A stretch of 64,000 bases of DNA. Origin: Psychroserpens jangbogonensis. GTDB lineage: Bacteria > Bacteroidota > Bacteroidia > Flavobacteriales > Flavobacteriaceae. Below the pieces are notes generated by a model. That model did no database searches. It was not told where the DNA came from and worked only from the letters and a program-made list of their open reading frames with translations. The DNA lies in contig NZ_JSWG01000007.1 in the NCBI RefSeq assembly GCF_000797465.1, positions 35,852 through 99,851 on the forward strand, in the 5' to 3' direction. Positions within the stretch are counted from its first letter, which is position 1; each line of letters begins with the position of its first letter. Made by a program: the position numbers and the translations under genes. Below, piece by piece: positions 55,084 through 62,521 of the stretch.

Positions 55084-56108
55084 CTTTTTTTACTTCTCAG
55101 TATTCTTGTAATACGGTTAATAACGATTTCTGATAAATTCCAATTGTATCCATCAAAATTAGTTGTATTCATAAATTGAATAACAACGGTATCAATGTCT
55201 TTGTGGTATTCAGCAAGACTCTGATAGCCAAGAACTAGACCTCCATGTTCATATTCATAAATGGAAGAATAGATTTCCTGTTCACCTTCATTAAAAACGG
55301 AACCATCGTTTAATGCCCTCAAGAATATACCCACATCCTGTGCAGTAGCAATCATTAAACCTGAATTCTCTGTCTTCATATCGGCCTCAATTCCAACGTA
55401 ATATCCGCTCATTACATCATCTAGATCCACTTCAACAATCGAACCGAATGTATTGTTGAGTTCGAGTGGTATCAAGATTTCTTCTTTAATATATTGTTGA
55501 TGACTATAACCCACAACCTTATCAATGAGGTCAGAAATCAACATATAATTAGTATTTGAATAGCCATAATCTTGACCTGGCTCAAAGTTCGCAGGTAAAT
55601 CCAGTGCGTATTCAAGTGTTTCTCGTTTGTTTTCTGGTGGTTTTTCCCAATAATCAGGATGGTCTACAAAATTAGGAATGCCACTGCGATGTTGAACCAT
55701 CATTCGCAAGGTGATTTTATCAGCGTTTTCAATTCTTCCTACAAGTTCTGGAAAGTAATCAGCGAGCGTTTTATCTAGCGACAAACGACTATCTTTAACT
55801 AATTTGGTTGTAGCAACAGCAACATATAACTTGGTTATACTGGCAATCTTGAATAAGGCGTGTGGGTTGGCGGGTATTTTATTTTTTCTGTCATGCCAGC
55901 CAGCCGTATAAAATGCTGGCAGTTTGCCTTCTTCGTCCACGTAAACAATCATTCCATCAAATCCATGACCAATAGCTTCATTTACTTGTTCTTGAACTGT
56001 ATCAGGGAGTGGTAAAATCCATGCCTTTACCAAAATCCATGGTACAAAGAACAAAGAGGTCATGCTTGCTGTAATAAATGCTATTCTGAGTATTCGTTTT
56101 GTTGTCAT
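55077..56108 (-). CDS. Serine hydrolase (class C beta-lactamase-like)
   Basis: This is a 343-aa protein with an N-terminal signal anchor (residues ~8-27). The family motifs are SITK near 93, YSNTNY near 198, and a compressed C-terminal part in which no clear HxG/KTG is seen. The end near IYEYEHGGLVLGYQSLA provides H-G-G. It probably acts in the periplasm on a peptide or ester. Its stop codon TAA lies inside the core sequence of copy M (GTTA at 55076-55079). Start 32 nt from copy N. Confidence 0.84.
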   Translation of the reverse strand: MTTKRILRIAFITASMTSLFFVPWILVKAWILPLPDTVQEQVNEAIGHGFDGMIVYVDEEGKLPAFYTAGWHDRKNKIPANPHALFKIASITKLYVAVATTKLVKDSRLSLDKTLADYFPELVGRIENADKITLRMMVQHRSGIPNFVDHPDYWEKPPENKRETLEYALDLPANFEPGQDYGYSNTNYMLISDLIDKVVGYSHQQYIKEEILIPLELNNTFGSIVEVDLDDVMSGYYVGIEADMKTENSGLMIATAQDVGIFLRALNDGSVFNEGEQEIYSSIYEYEHGGLVLGYQSLAEYHKDIDTVVIQFMNTTNFDGYNWNLSEIVINRITRILRSKKSS

Positions 56109-56138
56109 ATTATTTCAGGGCGATACGTTTTTTAAATT

Positions 56139-56273
56139 GCTCATAACGTATTCGTGTATGATTTGTGCGACCTAGAATTCGAAGGGTTTTTTGGTTGTTG
56201 CAAATCAGATGATTAAAGATATAAATTTAAATTGAAGTAGGAGGTTAGCATTGATTATACACGCTGTTAGCTA
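56139..56273 (-). repeat. Cassette repeat (attC-like), copy N
   Basis: Left end CTCATAACGTATTCGTGTA, right end TATACACGCTGTTAGCTAC. Nearly identical to copy O over ~130 bp, and of the same subtype as copy I. Confidence 0.82.
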
Positions 56274-56929
56274 CAGTTTTGTATGTTCTTTTTTACAGAA
56301 TCATAATTATTTTGTAGTTCACCACCTAGTTGGTTCATAAAGCTAAGAATACTCATTATTTCTTCTAATTCTCCTTTTTGTAAAGCATCTGCAGACTTGT
56401 TTATTTCAAGTTGAACCCTTCTTTGCAAATTATACATACTTTCAAGTTCGTAGAGACATTCATAATTGAATTCGTTTGTAACATTTAGCGTAGTCGTTGT
56501 TTTCCAGGCTATTTCTGTTAATGTTCGGATTTCTAGTTTTATCTGTGTTTTTCCTCTATAGCGATATAATCCATTAGCAAGAGTTACCGAATCTTTTGTT
56601 TTAAAAAAACCAGGATGTCTCTTTCTTTGTAATTGTAATTGCCTTGGGCTTGCAATAATTATAGAAGTTTTGCCATCATATAAATTCTTGAAATCTTTAT
56701 ATGCATTTAAAACTTGATGATTATTTTTTAATATAATGTCAATTTCTAATTTATTGTTTTCAACTTCTTCAGTGATTTTGCTTATTGCAATCGCCTTACT
56801 TTCATTTGTTTTTTTTGAAGAATTCCAGTTATTAAACCAAATGGCAAGATTTATACCTACAAAAAGTAATAGAAGTTCGCCAAAAATATATTTCAAATTT
56901 ATTTTCCCATTTAGTTTAAAAAATCTCAT
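56267..56929 (-). CDS. DUF6090-family membrane protein
   Basis: This is a 220-aa protein: INLKYIFGELLLLFVGINLA (membrane helix, ~9-30), IWFNNWNSSKKTNESKA, then a long periplasmic coiled-coil-rich region. This is the N-terminal pattern of DUF6090. A second intact copy (61633) and a decayed one (60870) occur nearby. Function unknown. The stop codon lies in the core sequence of copy N. Confidence 0.85.
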   Translation of the reverse strand: MRFFKLNGKINLKYIFGELLLLFVGINLAIWFNNWNSSKKTNESKAIAISKITEEVENNKLEIDIILKNNHQVLNAYKDFKNLYDGKTSIIIASPRQLQLQRKRHPGFFKTKDSVTLANGLYRYRGKTQIKLEIRTLTEIAWKTTTTLNVTNEFNYECLYELESMYNLQRRVQLEINKSADALQKGELEEIMSILSFMNQLGGELQNNYDSVKKNIQNCS

Positions 56930-56950
56930 ATAGTATTTTTTGATAAATTG

Positions 56951-57083
56951 CAGCTAACGTGTTCGTGTATGATTTGTGCGACCTAGAATCCGCAGGATTT
57001 TTGGTTGTTGCTTATCAGATGATTAAAGATATAAATTTAAATTGAAGTAGGAGGTGAGCCATGATTATACACGTTGTTAGCAA
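56951..57083 (-). repeat. Cassette repeat (attC-like), copy O
   Basis: Left end TTGCAGCTAACGTGTTCGTG, right end TATACACGTTGTTAGCAAA. Contains AATCC-GCA-GGATT. Confidence 0.82.
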
Positions 57084-57109
57084 ATGTTGTTTTAATTCAG
57101 TAATGCGTT

Positions 57110-57532
57110 TCATTCTATGTTATATCCGACCACTTTTATTTCTTCGTTTTCATTTTTGACCAGTGTGATTTTTTGTTTTGCTTTGCCTTTTTCAAATTCA
57201 CTATTATAGTTCATATTGTAAAATCCTTGTTCAATTGCATCTTCTGAAACCATAGTATTCCAATCGGATAATTCCGTGCTTTTTAGTTCTCCAAGTTTGT
57301 TTTCAGTTGATTCAAATATTTTTACCAAATCTTCTTTGGAATAGACTTTATAGAATTCCTCTCCAAAAAGTGTAGTTGCTTTTTCAAAGTCAGATTGCTT
57401 TATAAATCCAAAAAGTTCAGCTGTTACTTTTTCTGCATCTTGTCGATCAGATTCTCGATTTTTATATTCGTTACTAAAGTTACAACTTGCAGCAAAAATT
57501 GGAATCATTAAAATTAGTAAAAATCTTTTCAT
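57110..57532 (-). CDS. Lipoprotein, DUF4019/DUF3887-like
   Basis: The protein is 140 aa from ATG 57532 (MKRFLLILMIPIFAASC, lipobox Cys17). The apparent frame extending to 57643 runs through copy P and is not coding. A small NTF2-like fold follows (TAELFGFIKQSDFEKATTLF, YSKEDLVKIFESTENKLG), like DUF4019/DUF3887 proteins. Periplasmic lipoprotein of unknown role. Start 19 nt from copy P. Confidence 0.78.
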   Translation of the reverse strand: MKRFLLILMIPIFAASCNFSNEYKNRESDRQDAEKVTAELFGFIKQSDFEKATTLFGEEFYKVYSKEDLVKIFESTENKLGELKSTELSDWNTMVSEDAIEQGFYNMNYNSEFEKGKAKQKITLVKNENEEIKVVGYNIE

Positions 57533-57550
57533 TATTTGGTTTTTAATATT

Positions 57551-57687
57551 TACTAACGTGTTAGTGTATGGTTTCGTAGTGTTTGGTACTAAGATAGCAA
57601 AATGGGAAGAACGTGCGGTAAATCCGCTAGGATTTCTTGACAAACCCCTAACTGACTTAACTATGAATTATACACGTTTTTACCAAC
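57551..57687 (-). repeat. Cassette repeat (attC-like), copy P
   Basis: Left end ATTTACTAACGTGTTAGTGTA. The right end TTATACACGTTTTTACCAAC has GTTTTT in place of GTTGTT. Hairpin AAATCC-GCTA-GGATTT. Confidence 0.78.
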
Positions 57688-58385
57688 TGTTTTTTTTCTA
57701 AAGTTCAGTTTATTCGTTCCCATTATTAAAAGCCATAAACAAATTCCGAATTCTCCAAGAGTTGCAGGATATGCTACAATTTGGGAAATAATCGTTTTAT
57801 TAAAATCTGAGTATAGGAAACCTCCAAAAAATATTATCAAATAACCAAAGCAGCCAGCCATTAAAAGTATTCCTAGAAGTTTTGGTAGAAAGCCTGATTT
57901 ATAAACTAAATATCCAAACGGAAATAACCAAAGACCCCAGAAAATTTGTGAGATTTGAATTCCGTTGTTATAACTATCAATATAAAACATTACTTGGGTT
58001 TGAAGTTCGGTTTCACCTAGTTTTTCTAAATACTCAGTCTTATAAATAGTGTTAGAACTGAAAACTTATTCAAGATAATTACGAAATAAATTGTCACACT
58101 TATCAATGAAAATATTACCATAAGATTAGCGTGGAATTTGTTTACTCTGTGTAAAAGTTTGTATAAAACTAATGGCAGAAAAATGTGAATTAGAAAAGTT
58201 ATTATGCCACTAACTATTCCTAATCGAAACAAGAATTCAGAATTTGTTATGTTTTCAAATGTTTTTGATGGGCTTTCCCTAACAATTAACTGGGAAGGAA
58301 TATATGCAAGGCTAATTATTCCAGCTATTATTAGTATTAAATATAGTATTCCGGCTACTCTAGCAGTCTTATTTCTTGATGTCAT
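57661..58385 (-). pseudogene. Frameshifted DUF4386-family membrane protein
   Basis: Two frames together make one DUF4386 protein. ATG 58385 (MTSRNKTARVAGILYLILII) runs to TAG near 58026. A second frame from ~58045 to 57661 continues with KTEYLEKLGETELQTQVMFY and FPFGYLVYKSGFLPKLLGIL, the expected next residues. A single missing base in TTTATAAGACT (~58046) separates them. The reading frame of either half has no other damage, so the break is recent or a sequencing error. Directly downstream of the DUF6326-like gene. Confidence 0.82.
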
Positions 58386-58404
58386 AGTTATCTGTTTGAA
58401 TTTG

Positions 58405-58806
58405 TTATCCCTTTGGCCATTTCCAAGCATACCATACAATTAAAGCAGTAATAATACTTTCTAAAAATGCTAAAAACACATAAAATAAGTACCATTCGTT
58501 AGTTGAATAAACACCTATAATAATCATCATTAGTGTAAATAAAGTTCCAAATATGATATTGAGAATTCGGTTTAATTTTGGTTTAAGGATAATTGATGCT
58601 GCAACCATCACTGAAGAAATTGCCAAAATCATTGATGCTATTAGTAATTTGGTTGGACTGTCCAAATTATTTTCGCCTGTAATTAAACTGTTTACTTTAT
58701 CTGGTGTATACAGCTCAAAGTAGTCTCCATATAAATAACATAAGGTTACAGAAGTCCACAATGCGGCAAGTTTGATTTTGATGTTTACTTTTGAATTTTC
58801 TAACAT
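58405..58806 (-). CDS. DUF6326-like membrane protein
   Basis: This is a 133-aa protein with four membrane helices (~13-27, 50-70, 78-96, 104-127). LAALWTSVTLCYLYGDYFEL at the start fits DUF6326. It shares an interval with the DUF4386 gene, and the two overlap only in shared spacing (20 bp to the most likely DUF4386 start). Function unknown. Start 83 nt from copy Q, longer than usual for this array. Confidence 0.78.
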   Translation of the reverse strand: MLENSKVNIKIKLAALWTSVTLCYLYGDYFELYTPDKVNSLITGENNLDSPTKLLIASMILAISSVMVAASIILKPKLNRILNIIFGTLFTLMMIIIGVYSTNEWYLFYVFLAFLESIITALIVWYAWKWPKG

Positions 58807-58888
58807 TTGAGTTTGATTATAATTAGTTCAGCATTAAGACCATTTAATTAAGGTTTGGTTTAATCGAATTATATTTATTTTCTAATAG

Positions 58889-59026
58889 TTGCTAACGTGT
58901 TCGTGTATGGTTTGTTACATTGGCAAGAACTAAGTTAATAAAAGAAACCTAGCCTATAGAAAATTCAACAGGAATTTTCCGAGTATGCAACGACCATAGC
59001 AATTAATCATACACGTTGTTAGGCAC
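58889..59026 (-). repeat. Cassette repeat (attC-like), copy Q
   Basis: Left end AGTTGCTAACGTGTTCGTGTA, right end ATACACGTTGTTAGGCAC. GTTAGGC fits the classical integron core GTTRRRY. Hairpin GAAAATTC-AACAG-GAATTTTC. Confidence 0.82.
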
Positions 59027-59028
59027 TG

Positions 59029-59703
59029 CTATTTTATCAATTCCATTACTTTATTGGTAATCCTGTCACATCGGCTCGAGCCAAATTCAAAAATATTTTT
59101 ATCATTCGCTACTTCATAGAGTTTTTCTTTTAGCATTTCTTTCGACCTGTGAACACGCACTTTTACATTCGCAATAGTTAAATCTAAAGCAATAGAAATT
59201 TCTTTTAGACTCATTTCTTCTACTTCTTTCATAATATAAACAGTTTTATATTTGATGTCTAAACTGTCAATAGCATTTTCCAAAACTTGTTTTGCTTCAT
59301 TCCGTATCATCTTGTCCTGTGGATTTAATTGTTTGCTATCAGGAATTTCTAAAATTGTGTTACTCTTTAAATTATTATATTGTTCATTTAAGTGATATAA
59401 CTTTCCTTTTTCTTTTAAACTTGCCAGAGATTCGTTTATTCCAATGCGAATAAGCCAAGTAGAAAAAGTAGATTCTAATTTAAACTGATATAGTTTAGTA
59501 AAGGCTTTAATATAACTGTCTTGCATTATATCTTCAATTTCGGCATAATCTTTTATATAACTTCTAACAACTCTATATAGTTTTTGATTATTCCTTTTTA
59601 CCAAAATTTCATAAAGTTCTTTTTCGCCTCTTAAAATGCGCTTTATGACTTCACTCTCTTTAATTTTATGATTATTCAAATCATTGATATTTATTGCTTC
59701 CAT
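59029..59703 (-). CDS. Sigma-70-family RNA polymerase sigma factor
   Basis: This is a 224-aa sigma factor. Region 2 has YIKDYAEIEDIMQDSYIKAF (~47-67) and ESTFSTWLIRIGINESLASL. Region 4 is at ~150-195 (EVEEMSLKEISIALDLTIAN, VKVRVHRSKEMLKEKL). A short C-terminal tail FEFGSSRCDRITNKVMEL contains a Cys. Divergent from the DoxX-like gene 112 bp away, which is a plausible target. Stop 3 bp from copy Q. Confidence 0.87.
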   Translation of the reverse strand: MEAININDLNNHKIKESEVIKRILRGEKELYEILVKRNNQKLYRVVRSYIKDYAEIEDIMQDSYIKAFTKLYQFKLESTFSTWLIRIGINESLASLKEKGKLYHLNEQYNNLKSNTILEIPDSKQLNPQDKMIRNEAKQVLENAIDSLDIKYKTVYIMKEVEEMSLKEISIALDLTIANVKVRVHRSKEMLKEKLYEVANDKNIFEFGSSRCDRITNKVMELIK

Positions 59704-59815
59704 TTTATCGTGTCTTTTACTTTGGATAAGGAATTCAAAAAAAAGTTACAAATTTTTGTATCCTTTTTTAAAATCTGTAATCAAAAGACTTTAACAAATT
59801 TAAAATAATAAGATT

Positions 59816-60199
59816 ATGGATTCAAATGTACAATTAGTAAAAAACATTTTAAAGTACACTTTTGGTTTAGTGCCAATAGTTGCAGGAATAGACAAGTTTA
59901 CCATTATTCTAACCAATTGGAGTCAGTACATTTCAGAAGGCTTTGCAGGAATGCTTCCTTTTGAATCTACTACATTTATGATGATAGTAGGTGTTATCGA
60001 AATTGTAGTTGGTGTTCTTGTTTTAACTAAAACAAAACTTGGAGCTTATGTGGTTTCTGCATGGTTAGTGACAATATCATTGACTTTGATTTTTAGTTGG
60101 AGTTATGTAGATGTTGCTGTAAGAGATTTAGTGATGGCTATTGCTGCCTTTTGTTTAGCAAAATTGTATGAAAACAAACAAAGTAAAGCCAAAAACTAA
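59816..60199 (+). CDS. DoxX-like membrane protein
   Basis: This is a 127-aa protein with four membrane helices (~8-27, 48-68, 75-95, 100-118): LVPIVAGIDKFTIILTNWSQ, MIVGVIEIVVGVLVLTK, YVVSAWLVTISLTLIFS. This is the DoxX-like pattern. It is divergently transcribed from the sigma factor gene and is one of only two plus-strand genes in the array. It ends in a hairpin terminator. Its function is unclear, and DoxX proteins have been linked to redox and stress systems. Confidence 0.83.
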   Translation: MDSNVQLVKNILKYTFGLVPIVAGIDKFTIILTNWSQYISEGFAGMLPFESTTFMMIVGVIEIVVGVLVLTKTKLGAYVVSAWLVTISLTLIFSWSYVDVAVRDLVMAIAAFCLAKLYENKQSKAKN

Positions 60200-60231
60200 A
60201 AGTTAATTTGTAAGTTATATTTTAAAATGAT

Positions 60232-60262
60232 CACGTAATGTTGAACCGTTACGTGTTTTTTT
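60232..60262 (+). terminator. Rho-independent terminator of the DoxX-like gene
   Basis: Inverted repeat CACGTAA (60232-60238) / TTACGTG (60249-60255) with a 10-nt loop, followed by a run of seven T. Confidence 0.7.
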
Positions 60263-60284
60263 AATTATACACGTTGTTGTGCAC
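60262..60284 (-). repeat. Half-site of the cassette repeat, copy R
   Basis: Only the right arm AATTATACACGTTGTTGTGCAC is present. The left arm and middle are replaced by the terminator region of the DoxX-like gene. Its end matches the left end of copy S at 9 of 9 bases. Confidence 0.7.
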
Positions 60285-60311
60285 TCTATTTTATTTAGTT
60301 TTCAAATCCGT

Positions 60312-60710
60312 TTACTGCAAATAAACTTCCAGTGGAATTCCGTTTGGATCACGAAAGTAGAATGCATAATAAGATTCTGAATATTCAGGATATTTTTTAG
60401 GTTCACGAGTGATTTTTACATTCAGTTTATTAATCAGTTCATAAATTTTATCAACTTCCGTTTCGCTATTCAATTCAAATGCCAAATGATCTAATCCGAC
60501 ATTACGGACAAATTTTTCACTTTTTTCAGTTCGATCAAATCGTATATAAAGATTATGTTCGCCCTGTTTATAAGATTTCATTATTCCAAAATCTCCTTCG
60601 CTAACGTGGTCAATTTCAAATCCCATTTCGGTCAGTATTTTGTCATAAAATAATTCGGAATCATTGAACTCTTTTACGTTAAGAATTATATGTCCAATTA
60701 TCGCTTTCAT
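60312..60710 (-). CDS. VOC-family protein (glyoxalase/bleomycin-resistance-like)
   Basis: This is a 132-aa protein with two beta-alpha-beta-beta-beta halves: IGHIILNVKEFNDSELFYDK (metal His at residue 5), LDHLAFELNSETEVDKIYEL (His), RDPNGIPLEVYL (Glu near 129). The His/Glu pattern supports a divalent metal site. Substrates in this family range from methylglyoxal adducts to fosfomycin or aromatic diols, and none can be chosen here. Start 24 nt from copy S. Confidence 0.87.
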   Translation of the reverse strand: MKAIIGHIILNVKEFNDSELFYDKILTEMGFEIDHVSEGDFGIMKSYKQGEHNLYIRFDRTEKSEKFVRNVGLDHLAFELNSETEVDKIYELINKLNVKITREPKKYPEYSESYYAFYFRDPNGIPLEVYLQ

Positions 60711-60733
60711 AGATTTTTATTGATTTGGTACAT

Positions 60734-60867
60734 TGTGCACAACGTGTTCGTGTATGGCTTGATGCGTTGGCTGTAAGATAGCAAATAAAAACAAGCGCAT
60801 TATTCAGCAGCAAGAATTTTCCATTTAGAAAATCAGAAGCAATGAATTATACAAGTTGTTGTGCTTT
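60734..60867 (-). repeat. Cassette repeat (attC-like), copy S
   Basis: Left end TTGTGCACAACGTGTTCGTG, right end ATTATACAAGTTGTTGTGCTT. GTAAGATAGCAAATAAAAAC in the middle. Hairpin ATTTTC-CATTTA-GAAAAT. Confidence 0.8.
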
Positions 60868-60869
60868 CG

Positions 60870-61613
60870 TTATTTTTTTAATTCCTTATTGATTAGTCCA
60901 ACAATTATATCTATTTCCTTTAGCATATGTTCTAATCTACCTTTGGGTTCTTGTTCAGATATACTTTTCCAACGATGCACTCCCTCGTAAACCAAAATCA
61001 GTTCTTTTAAATTTTTATCAATATTAAAAAACCCTCTTAATTTAGGTTGCTTTATTAGCCTTTTGGGTAGTGTTGTTGATCCTAATTATGGATTTAAATT
61101 TTGAATTACTCCATTTTTACCATCGTCAGTGTATTCAGCACGCCTTGTAGTTAGGTTTTGTTGACGTTTTAAGTCGATTAATTTGTTTCTTATTTCTGAA
61201 GGAATTAATCCAACATCACCATTGTTCTGAAGAGATTCTATTGTGCTAGAATTGAATGTTAAAGGTGTAGAAATTACAGGAAGTTTAGAAATCTGCTCAT
61301 ATACTTGATTTGGTGGTAGAACATCATTATTATAAGTATTAGTATATACCTGATATTCTTTAAGGTAATTATTGAATTTTTCAATGGTTTTTTGAGCAAC
61401 CATTATATCACTATTCAAATCGCCTAATAACTGCAGATAATAATCTTGTGTCTTCGCATCTAATTTTTGATTTTCGTATCAGTTATTAATTTGTAATGCA
61501 ATCAAAATTCCAATAACGACAAGAAAAATTTCTCCAATGGCATATTTCAGATACTTTCCTGTTTTATTTTTACCCATAAGATCGTAACGTTTTTTTTTAT
61601 AATTTTTTATCAT
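60870..61613 (-). pseudogene. DUF6090 gene with two in-frame nonsense codons
   Basis: From ATG 61613 to TAA 60870 a single frame of 248 codons encodes a full-length DUF6090 protein (YLKYAIGEIFLVVIGILIAL; C-terminus LILVYEGVHRWKSISEQEP). It is interrupted by TGA at codon 45 (61479-61481, where the family has Trp after INN) and TAA at codon 176 (61086-61088). The frame never shifts. The apparent 110-aa gene at 61086-61418 is only the middle of this. It lies 20 bp after an intact DUF6090 paralogue in the same cassette interval. Confidence 0.85.
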
Positions 61614-61632
61614 TGTCGATATACCGTATTTT

Positions 61633-62361
61633 TCAATTAATTGTCTTTATTAATACATTTATATCACTTTTTGTTTGAATTAGCAATTGATTTTGCCCTT
61701 CAATTGATTTAAGTGTTGTGAATAAATCTCCAAATACAATGGAATTAGATTGAAAATTAACACTTTCTATTGTTGGTAATTGAGAATCCATATTAAGCAA
61801 TGGATCTACAACTTGTTTAACAAAAATAAAAGGCATGATATCGTTTCCAAACTTTCTTGTCAAGATTTTAACCTGTTCTTGTGTTCCTCCATAAAAATCA
61901 AAACTATAATATTCAGATAATAATTTTTTTAATTTATTATTTGTAATTAAATCAATACTTTGAGAGGAAATCATATTATCAAATGAAATTTTTATAGGAA
62001 TAAAAGATTCGTATGAAGATAATATTGGCATATATTCCACAAAATTATTTATTCGAACTTTCTCGTCCATAGGATTTCCCAATAAGACTAGAGCTTCATT
62101 AATAACTCGCGATTTTTCAACATTGAATTCTAAGACTTCTTCTATTTTCTTAAGGTCTTCATTTAGGTTTTTGCTGATTTCTACTAAATAATTAAGTTCT
62201 TTTTTGTGAAGTAAATTTTGATTATTCCAATTGTTAATCTGTAAAGCTATCAAAATTCCAATAACTACAAGTACAATTTCACCTATTGCATATTTCAAAT
62301 ACTTTCCAGTTTTATTTTTCTTCATAAGGTCGTATCGTATTTTTCTAAAGAATTTTATCAT
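61633..62361 (-). CDS. DUF6090-family membrane protein
   Basis: This is a 242-aa protein: MIKFFRKIRYDLMKKNKTGK, membrane helix with YAIGEIVLVVIGILIAL (~26-43), QINNWNNQN, then a long helical periplasmic region. The N-terminal pattern defines DUF6090, a family with no known function that is common and often multi-copy in Flavobacteriaceae. It is followed by a decayed paralogue. Start 23 nt from copy T. Confidence 0.87.
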   Translation of the reverse strand: MIKFFRKIRYDLMKKNKTGKYLKYAIGEIVLVVIGILIALQINNWNNQNLLHKKELNYLVEISKNLNEDLKKIEEVLEFNVEKSRVINEALVLLGNPMDEKVRINNFVEYMPILSSYESFIPIKISFDNMISSQSIDLITNNKLKKLLSEYYSFDFYGGTQEQVKILTRKFGNDIMPFIFVKQVVDPLLNMDSQLPTIESVNFQSNSIVFGDLFTTLKSIEGQNQLLIQTKSDINVLIKTIN

Positions 62362-62384
62362 TAGTTATTGGTTGGTCATAATGA

Positions 62385-62517
62385 AGCACAACGGGTTTAT
62401 ATTTGAGTAGTAGCGAATTTATGATACTACTTTTTAGAAAGTAATTTACAAAATAAAAAGTAATAGCGACTGAATTTATAATTCAATCGCTATTACTTAT
62501 ACACGTTGTTGTGAGTA
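62385..62517 (-). repeat. Cassette repeat (attC-like), copy T, with a long central hairpin
   Basis: Left end GAAGCACAACGGGTTTATAT, right end TTATACACGTTGTTGTGAGT. The centre is replaced by an almost perfect hairpin, AGTAATAGCGA / TCGCTATTACT (62459-62497). Confidence 0.78.
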
Positions 62518-62521
62518 GTTT

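Noticed and set aside
57533..57643. N-terminal extension of the 57110 lipoprotein
   Set aside because: The 37 extra codons lie in repeat copy P, and a clean lipoprotein signal begins at 57532.
61086..61418. Stand-alone 110-aa protein gene
   Set aside because: It is the middle segment of a 248-codon DUF6090 frame bounded by in-frame TGA and TAA. The sequence on both sides continues the same family in the same frame.
43531..62517. The repeats as a CRISPR array or as ordinary MITE/REP insertions
   Set aside because: Units contain whole genes, not short spacers. There are no flanking target duplications, and end sequences match across genes rather than within one element. MITE origin is not formally excluded.
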